5,413 bases of DNA from an uncultured Verrucomicrobiota bacterium (GTDB taxonomy: Bacteria; Verrucomicrobiota; Verrucomicrobiae; Opitutales; Opitutaceae). The notes below the pieces were generated by a model. That model saw nothing but the letters and a program-made list of their open reading frames with translations, was not told the DNA's origin and did no database searches. This document shows, in pieces, positions 1 through 4,051 of this stretch. How positions within the stretch are numbered: position 1 is the stretch's first letter; each line of letters opens with the position of its first letter. The position numbers were made by a program, and so were the translations under genes. The stretch lies in assembly GCA_946481225.1 (NCBI GenBank), contig CAMLNJ010000246.1:1-5413 (forward strand). Direction: 5' to 3'.

Positions 1-720
1 GCCGTCGCCGCCCTCGCCGCGCGCGGCCTGCCCCCCGCCCAGCTCGGCCAGCTGATCACCATCCTCGGCGAAACCACCGCCTTCGACGAGCCCTTCGGCG
101 ACATGATGGACCTCAACGCGTCCGCACCGGGCGACGCCGACCGCGACTCCCCGCTCGTCAAAAACATGGCCAGGCTCGAGCTGCCCTCCGACTTTCCCCT
201 CGCCCTCTCCGGCCTCTCCGAAAGCACCGTCGAGCTATGCCGTGTGGAAAAAGTGGATACGCTCGGCCAGTTCGTCGCCTTCGCCTCGCGGCTCGCCCAG
301 TCCGTCATCGTCGGCGGCGACTTCCGCACCCTCCTCAACGCGCTCGCCCACAAGGACGAGGAAACGCTCGCCCGCTTCCTCCCCTTCCGCCCCGGCGCCA
401 AGGGCCTCCACCTCCTCGAAGGCCTCGTCCTCGAGGCCCGCCTGCTCGACGCCACCTCCCGCGCCGCCGTCGCCGCCGACCCGCTCGCCGCCCCCGCCGC
501 GATCCGCTCGCGCGTTTCCCGGCTCGTCGCCTGGTTCCCGGCCGAGCTCGACGCCCTGCGGGCCGCCTCCGCCGCCGGCACGCCGACCCCGCAACTCGTC
601 GCCGCCGTCGGGGACGCCACGCTCCGCCCCGCCGTCGCCGGCCTGCTCCAGCCGCACCTCCCGCCGCCGCCCGCCCCGCCCAAGCGCTCCTTCCTGAGCC
701 GCCTCTTCGGCCGCTCCTGA
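1..720 (+). CDS. Hypothetical protein, 5'-truncated by the window edge
   Basis: I do not recognise this protein. The frame is open from base 1 with the same C/G-ending codons as downstream, so the gene almost certainly begins outside the window. The first in-window ATGs (103 and 106) have no Shine-Dalgarno sequence and are probably internal methionines. The visible 239 residues are rich in Ala, Leu and Arg and look helical and soluble, with no membrane segment or signal peptide. Around visible residues 85-145 there is a compact, less biased stretch (VDTLGQFVAFASRLAQ, then LLNALAHKDEETLARFLPF) that is probably the conserved core. The C-terminus is a proline run (HLPPPPAPPK) followed by the basic amphipathic tail KRSFLSRLFGRS, which could touch a membrane or a partner protein; that is inference. 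It ends 16 bases before the coiled-coil gene, so the two are probably co-transcribed. I am confident it is coding and have no functional call. Confidence 0.8.
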   Translation, partial: AVAALAARGLPPAQLGQLITILGETTAFDEPFGDMMDLNASAPGDADRDSPLVKNMARLELPSDFPLALSGLSESTVELCRVEKVDTLGQFVAFASRLAQSVIVGGDFRTLLNALAHKDEETLARFLPFRPGAKGLHLLEGLVLEARLLDATSRAAVAADPLAAPAAIRSRVSRLVAWFPAELDALRAASAAGTPTPQLVAAVGDATLRPAVAGLLQPHLPPPPAPPKRSFLSRLFGRS

Positions 721-736
721 GCCGCGCCCGCCCGCC

Positions 737-1510
737 ATGCCCGATCTTCCCACGCCCAACCCGCCGCCCAAGCCGCCCTTCCCGCCGCCGGGCTCGGGAC
801 TGCCCCCGCCGCGTCGCCCCCAGCCGCTCAGCCTGCCCCGCCGTCCGCACGGCGGCGGCGGCGGCGCGCCCCCGACCGGCGGCCTCATTTCCCTCGCCTA
901 CGCCGACGCCCACCCCGACGTGCAGCGCAAGGTCGAGCAACGCATCAACAGCCGCTCGCCCTTCCCCTCCGCCTCCCCCTTCCCCTCCGGCGGCGCCGCC
1001 GAACGCGGCCGGCTGCTCGAGCTCGAACGCGCCCTCCGCCTCCGCGAGCAGGAATCCGACGCGCGCGAACGCGCCCTCGAGGAGCTCCAGGCCCGCCTCG
1101 CCGACCGCGAGCGCGAGATCGCCGAGCTGGAAAATCTCCTGCAGGCCCGCGAACGCGTGCTCATGGCCCAGCGCCGCGCGCCCACCATGCCCCCCTTCGC
1201 CATGAGCGAGGAGGAAAAACACGCGCTGGAAAAACTCCGCGCCGAGCTCGACGCCCGTGAAGCGGCGATGCAGGAGACGCGCGCCGCGCTCAAGGAACGC
1301 GAAAGTTTCGTCGAGCAGTCCGAGACGACCCTGATGAACAAGGTCGCCGCCCAGCAGGAGCACGAGATCGAGCTCGAGCAACGCGAGGAAAACCTCCGCC
1401 GCGCCGAACAAGACCTCCGCCGCCGCCTCGCCGAGATCGACCCCGCCGCCGCCGCCGAACTCGAGGCCGACCGCCTCCGCCAGCTCCAACGCGACGAGTT
1501 CAACGAGTGA
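737..1510 (+). CDS. Proline-rich, coiled-coil hypothetical protein
   Basis: The product has 257 residues and no family I can name. Residues 1-50 are a disordered Pro/Gly/Arg head (PPPKPPFPPPGSG and a GGGGG run). Residues 51-72 form a short ordered patch (ISLAYADAHPDVQRKVEQRI). Residues 75-86 carry a duplicated PFPS motif. Two highly charged Glu/Arg/Leu helices follow, about residues 88-147 and 156-255, with heptad-like spacing of Leu and Ala typical of coiled coils; a Pro-containing break (RAPTMPPFAM, 147-156) separates them. There is no signal peptide, membrane segment or catalytic motif. The start lies 16 bases after the preceding stop with no Shine-Dalgarno match, but no better upstream start exists. 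A structural, scaffold or adaptor role is plausible from composition only. Charged coiled coils match many unrelated proteins by chance, so superficial similarity to SMC or myosin-like proteins should not be used for naming. Confidence 0.85.
   Translation: MPDLPTPNPPPKPPFPPPGSGLPPPRRPQPLSLPRRPHGGGGGAPPTGGLISLAYADAHPDVQRKVEQRINSRSPFPSASPFPSGGAAERGRLLELERALRLREQESDARERALEELQARLADREREIAELENLLQARERVLMAQRRAPTMPPFAMSEEEKHALEKLRAELDAREAAMQETRAALKERESFVEQSETTLMNKVAAQQEHEIELEQREENLRRAEQDLRRRLAEIDPAAAAELEADRLRQLQRDEFNE
959..989 (+). repeat. Short in-frame direct repeat in the coiled-coil gene
   Basis: The 13-mer CCCTTCCCCTCCG occurs at 959-971 and again at 977-989, a period of 18 bases. In frame it encodes PFPS twice, within PFPSASPFPSGG, in the flexible linker between the proline-rich head and the first coiled coil. 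Because 18 is a multiple of three, the copy number could change without shifting the frame. It is most simply a local duplication in a disordered linker. Confidence 0.75.
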
Positions 1511-1600
1511 GGCCTTCGAGAAGGCGCCCCGTTCGCCGAAGCTCCGGCGGCGGCCGCGCCACCGCCACCTGAAACCCGGCGCGATCACGTCGCCCGGAAA

Positions 1601-1619
1601 CGCGACCGGCACGGTCGCG
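1601..1619 (+). terminator. Possible terminator hairpin without a T tract
   Basis: CGCGACCG (1601-1608) and CGGTCGCG (1612-1619) are perfect reverse complements separated by the three bases GCA. This gives an 8-bp, almost all-GC stem about 90 bases after the stop of the coiled-coil gene. The bases after it (GCCGCATGACC) are not T-rich, so it does not meet the usual intrinsic-terminator rule. It could be a T-less terminator, an RNA 3'-end stabiliser, a protein-binding dyad, or chance in GC-rich DNA. The inverted repeat is certain; the role is not. Confidence 0.3.
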
Positions 1620-1685
1620 GCCGCATGACCCGAACGCCCAGCCGCCCGGCCGACACGCGCCCGCGCGCCCCCGCACCGGTCGAAC

Positions 1686-1694
1686 TGTCATATT
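1686..1694 (+). promoter_or_regulatory. Possible extended -10 promoter element for the transport operon
   Basis: The only AT-rich patch in the intergenic region reads TGTCATATTTTT from 1686. TGT followed by CATATT fits an extended -10 box (TGn then TATAAT) with four of six hexamer matches. No convincing -35 hexamer lies 16-18 bases upstream, which is common for extended -10 promoters. If real, transcription would begin near 1701 and leave a leader of about 200 bases containing two inverted repeats before the DUF485 start codon. This is a weak, context-driven call. Confidence 0.22.
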
Positions 1695-1752
1695 TTTCCG
1701 CGCGCCGCCGCGCCCGAAACGTCGGCGACGCCCCTCGCGTTCGCCCGAAGCG

Positions 1753-1776
1753 CGCGGCTTTCCCTCGGAAACCGCG
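1753..1776 (+). repeat. Bulged 10-bp inverted repeat upstream of the DUF485 gene
   Basis: CGCGG (1753-1757) pairs with CCGCG (1772-1776) and TTTCC (1759-1763) pairs with GGAAA (1767-1771). C1758 is bulged out and the loop is CTC. The result is a compact stem of ten base pairs in the presumed leader of the transport operon. It could be an RNA structure or an operator-like dyad. No T tract follows it, so it is unlikely to be an intrinsic terminator. Confidence 0.4.
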
Positions 1777-1833
1777 AGCGACACGAGCCGCCCCGCCTCG
1801 CGACAAACCGCCGCGAGCCCCCGGCATTACCGC

Positions 1834-1869
1834 GGCGAATGGGGCCCTAAAGCTGCGCTTTTGTTCGCC
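1834..1869 (+). repeat. Nested inverted repeat just upstream of the DUF485 start
   Basis: An outer pair, GGCGAA (1834-1839) with TTCGCC (1864-1869), encloses an inner hairpin, AAAGC (1849-1853) with GCTTT (1857-1861) around a TGC loop. GGGCCC (1842-1847) sits in the asymmetric internal loop. The structure ends 32 bases before the DUF485 ATG. It could be a leader RNA element controlling translation or a dyad bound by a regulator; nothing in the sequence decides between these. The inner stem followed by TTTTGTT also resembles a very weak terminator. Confidence 0.4.
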
Positions 1870-1901
1870 AGACGCCTTCGCTCCAACACGCTCGCGCCCC
1901 G

Positions 1902-2207
1902 ATGTCTTCGCACCCCCACCCTGAAAACGACCACATCCACAGCGAGGCGTTTTTGCACTCGCTCATGCACCGCCAGCTCAAGCTTTCGATCGGATGCGCC
2001 GCCTCCTTCCTCGTCGCGCTGCTCGGGCTTCCGCTGCTGAACTACGTCGCCCCGGGCTTCATGGCCATGCGCGTGGGCGGCTTCACCCTCGCCTGGCTGA
2101 TCCTCGGCGTATTGTTTTTCCCCTACGTCTGGCTCATCTCCGGATACTTCATCAAGCGCTCGCTCAAGCTCGAGGCCGACGAGGCCGAGGAGGTTCTCCG
2201 CAAATGA
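1902..2207 (+). CDS. DUF485 family small membrane protein (YjcH-like)
   Basis: This is a 101-residue inner-membrane protein with a His-rich N-terminus (SSHPHPENDHIH), two membrane segments (about residues 28-49 and 59-83) and a charged acidic tail (KLEADEAEEVLRK). Length, two-helix topology, the FMAMRVGGF segment before the second helix and the YFIKR-type ending fit DUF485, the family of E. coli YjcH. These proteins are nearly always encoded directly before an acetate-type sodium:solute symporter. They are presumed accessory subunits or stabilisers, but the mechanism is not established. The gene overlaps the symporter start by ATGA, supporting a coupled two-gene operon. The start has no Shine-Dalgarno match; I kept it because SEAFLHSLMHRQLK matches the usual DUF485 beginning and no better start is nearby. 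DUF4212, another small symporter partner, is a less likely alternative. Confidence 0.85.
   Translation: MSSHPHPENDHIHSEAFLHSLMHRQLKLSIGCAASFLVALLGLPLLNYVAPGFMAMRVGGFTLAWLILGVLFFPYVWLISGYFIKRSLKLEADEAEEVLRK
2187..2193 (+). promoter_or_regulatory. Strong ribosome binding site for the symporter
   Basis: GAGGAGG lies ten bases before the ATG at 2204, inside the last codons of the DUF485 gene. It is the clearest Shine-Dalgarno match at any gene start in the window and fixes the symporter start at 2204. The same frame stays open further upstream to an ATG at 1994, but that stretch overlaps DUF485 and translates as non-membrane Arg-rich sequence. Confidence 0.7.
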
Positions 2208-4012
2208 GCCTCGTCAACGCCCTCCCCCTCGCCGCCGCCGGCGGAGTCGATCCCTGGATCATCGCCTTCTCGCTCATCACCGTCGTCGTCACGGTGATCA
2301 TGGGCTTCCGCTCCGCGAAGACCTCCAAGACCGCCGGCGACTTCTTCGTCGCCGGCCGCTCCGTCTCGGTCGGTTGGAACGCCTCCGCCATCTCCGGCGA
2401 ATACCTCTCCGCCGCCTCCTTCATGGGCATCGCCGGCATGGTCATGGCCATCGGCTACGACGCCCTCTGGTATCCCGTCTGCTACGCCTGCGGCTACCTT
2501 TTCCTGCTCCTCTTCATCGCGGGCCCGCTCCGCCGCTTCGGCGCCTACACCATCCCCGACTTCGCCGAGGGCCGCTACGACTCGCCGCTCTTCCGCAAGA
2601 TCGCCGTCTGCTTCGTCCTCTTCATCGGCTTCTTCTACACCATGCCCCAGATGAAGGGCGCCGGCACGACGCTCGCCTACATCTTCCCGGGCCTTCCCTA
2701 CTGGGTCGGCGTCGCCGTCGTCGGCGTCGTCATCACCCTCAACGTCGCCCTCGGCGGGATGAAGGGCATCACCCTCGTCCAAGCCATGCAGTATTGGATG
2801 AAGATGTTCGCGATCAGCGTGCCCGTCTTCGTCCTCATGGCGGTCTTCGGCGGCTACGGCAAAAACCTCGACGCCAACTACGCTCCCGGCGAACGCGCCG
2901 CCATCGTCGCGGCCGCCACGCCCCCCGCCGTCTCCGAAACCGTGCGCAAAGATCTCCCCGCGAAGGCTCCTGCCGACGAAGCCTGGATCTCGCCCTTCGG
3001 CCCGCTCACCACCAAGGCCGCGAAGGCCGCCAAGCTCTCCGCCGAGGAGTCGCGCCCGCTCTCCCTGCTCTACACCTACTCGCTCATCATCGCCCTCGTG
3101 TGCGGCACCGCCGGCCTGCCCCATATCCTCGTGCGTTTCTACACGAACCCCGACGGCGTCGCCGCCAAGCGCACCACGATGTGGGTCATGATCCTCATCG
3201 GCGTCTTCTACGTCTTCCCGCCCGTCATCGGCGTCATCGGCCGCAACTTCCTCCCCGAGCTCTACAACGGCGTCGGCGCGAAGGGCACCGACAAGATCGT
3301 CCTCGAGCTGCCCATCCTCATTCAGGCCAAATACGGCGTCCTCGGCTCCATCCTCAGCGGCATCGCCTGCGCCGGCGCCTTCGCCGCCTTCATGAGCACC
3401 TTCTCCGGCCTGCTCGTCTCCATGACCGGCGCCCTCGCGCACGATGTCTACGGCCGCATGCTCCGCCCCGGCTCCACTCCCGAGCAGCGCATGCGCATGT
3501 TCAAGTTCGCCGCCATCCTCGTCGGCGCCGTCTCCGTCGGGCTCGGCTCCCTCGTCGAGCCGCTCGAGATCAACTTCATGGTCGGCCAGGCCTTCGCCAT
3601 CGCCGCCGCCAGCTATTTCCCGCTACTCTTCATGAGCGTCTGGTGGCGCGGCATGACGATGAAGGGCGCCGCGGTCGGCATGTTGGCCGGCGGTCTCCTC
3701 GCGCTCCTCGCGGCCACGCTCACCAACTTCAGCAACCTCGCCACCGACAAGGGCCCGATGGGCAAACTCTTCGCCGGCTTCGCCCCGATGAACGAATTCT
3801 GGGCCCACCACCCGCTGCTCCGCATCCTCTGCGAACAGCCCGCCATCTGGGCCGTGCCCCTCGCGATCACCCTCATGATCGTCGTGTCCAAACTCACCTC
3901 GAAGGAGGTGCCGAAGGATATCCGCATGAAGATGCTCGTCCTCCACGCCCCCGAGGCCCTCGGCCTGAAGAACGAATACATCCAGGAGCACCAGGCCGGC
4001 GCCGGCCATTGA
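2204..4012 (+). CDS. actP: Sodium:solute symporter, cation/acetate permease group (ActP/MctC-like)
   Basis: This 602-residue inner-membrane carrier probably imports acetate or other short monocarboxylates driven by a cation gradient. About 13 membrane segments are visible: near 17-34, 60-84, 90-107, 133-147, 163-183, 199-217, 287-303, 324-346, 377-411, 433-452, 456-479, 487-508 and 546-562. Family landmarks of ActP are SGEYLSAASFMGIAG (64-78), RFGAYTIPDFAEGRY (111-125), ALGGMKGITLVQ (182-193), GTAGLPHILVRFYTNPDG (301-318), ALAHDVYGR (410-418) and NFMVGQAFAIAAASYFPLL (457-475). By hand alignment to vSGLT and PutP, G65, L68, A395, S398 and T399 fall at the Na2 sodium site. It is about 50 residues longer than E. 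coli ActP (549), mainly through a hydrophilic Ala/Lys/Glu-rich loop at 218-286. The start overlaps the upstream DUF485 stop (ATGA) and has a strong ribosome site, indicating translational coupling. Family is very likely; acetate versus propionate, pyruvate or another substrate cannot be read from sequence. Confidence 0.93.
   Translation: MSLVNALPLAAAGGVDPWIIAFSLITVVVTVIMGFRSAKTSKTAGDFFVAGRSVSVGWNASAISGEYLSAASFMGIAGMVMAIGYDALWYPVCYACGYLFLLLFIAGPLRRFGAYTIPDFAEGRYDSPLFRKIAVCFVLFIGFFYTMPQMKGAGTTLAYIFPGLPYWVGVAVVGVVITLNVALGGMKGITLVQAMQYWMKMFAISVPVFVLMAVFGGYGKNLDANYAPGERAAIVAAATPPAVSETVRKDLPAKAPADEAWISPFGPLTTKAAKAAKLSAEESRPLSLLYTYSLIIALVCGTAGLPHILVRFYTNPDGVAAKRTTMWVMILIGVFYVFPPVIGVIGRNFLPELYNGVGAKGTDKIVLELPILIQAKYGVLGSILSGIACAGAFAAFMSTFSGLLVSMTGALAHDVYGRMLRPGSTPEQRMRMFKFAAILVGAVSVGLGSLVEPLEINFMVGQAFAIAAASYFPLLFMSVWWRGMTMKGAAVGMLAGGLLALLAATLTNFSNLATDKGPMGKLFAGFAPMNEFWAHHPLLRILCEQPAIWAVPLAITLMIVVSKLTSKEVPKDIRMKMLVLHAPEALGLKNEYIQEHQAGAGH
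3994..4007. repeat. 14-base perfect palindrome at the symporter 3' end
   Basis: GGCCGGCGCCGGCC is fully self-complementary and encodes the Ala-Gly-Ala-Gly near the symporter C-terminus, ending three bases before the stop codon. There is no loop and no T tract, so it is a poor terminator. It is most simply explained by an Ala/Gly repeat with C-ending codons. Confidence 0.5.
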
Positions 4013-4025
4013 TCGCCAAGCAGGC

Positions 4026-4030
4026 GGAGG
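4026..4030 (+). promoter_or_regulatory. Shine-Dalgarno-like GGAGG that favours a TTG start at 4040
   Basis: GGAGG ends 21 bases before the ATG at 4052, too far for normal initiation, but only nine bases before an in-frame TTG at 4040. Using TTG would give the N-terminus MSADMSATSAS. No purine-rich sequence sits at the correct distance from the ATG. However, the starts at 737 and 1902 also lack one, so ATG at 4052 remains possible. Confidence 0.4.
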
Positions 4031-4051
4031 CGGTTCATCTTGTCGGCCGAC

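Larger units (their letters stand above)
1511..1901. other. Intergenic region of 391 bases, no convincing gene
   Basis: Codon-position bias disappears here and the frames read as Arg/Pro-rich strings, as expected for non-coding GC-rich DNA. The region lies between the end of the coiled-coil gene and the start of the DUF485/symporter operon. It is therefore where the first unit should terminate and the second should be transcribed from. It contains a small stem just after the stop codon (GCCTT 1512-1516 with AAGGC 1521-1525), three larger inverted repeats listed separately, and one AT-rich patch near 1684-1698. I see no tRNA, no riboswitch I recognise, and no classical stem followed by a T tract. 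Confidence 0.7.

Noticed and set aside
1512..1525. Five-base stem right after the coiled-coil stop as a terminator
   Set aside because: The stem is only five pairs and no T tract follows; such stems are expected by chance in this base composition.
335..1612. Long - strand frame across the two unknown genes
   Set aside because: Composition is Gly/Arg/Ala low-complexity. The + strand has consistent codon bias, a coiled coil and sensible gene spacing here.
1625..1924. 99-codon open frame in the intergenic region on the + strand
   Set aside because: It translates to an Arg/Pro/Ala string with no recognisable domain, has no ribosome site, overlaps the DUF485 start in another frame, and lacks the codon bias of the real genes.
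1994..2203. Upstream extension of the symporter frame by 70 codons
   Set aside because: It lies wholly inside the DUF485 gene, reads as Arg-rich non-membrane sequence, and the strong ribosome site and family start both point to 2204.
2123..3442. Long open frame on the - strand opposite the symporter (439 codons)
   Set aside because: It is rich in Gly, Asp and Glu, as expected from the reverse complement of C-ending codons. The + strand encodes an unmistakable transporter over the same bases.
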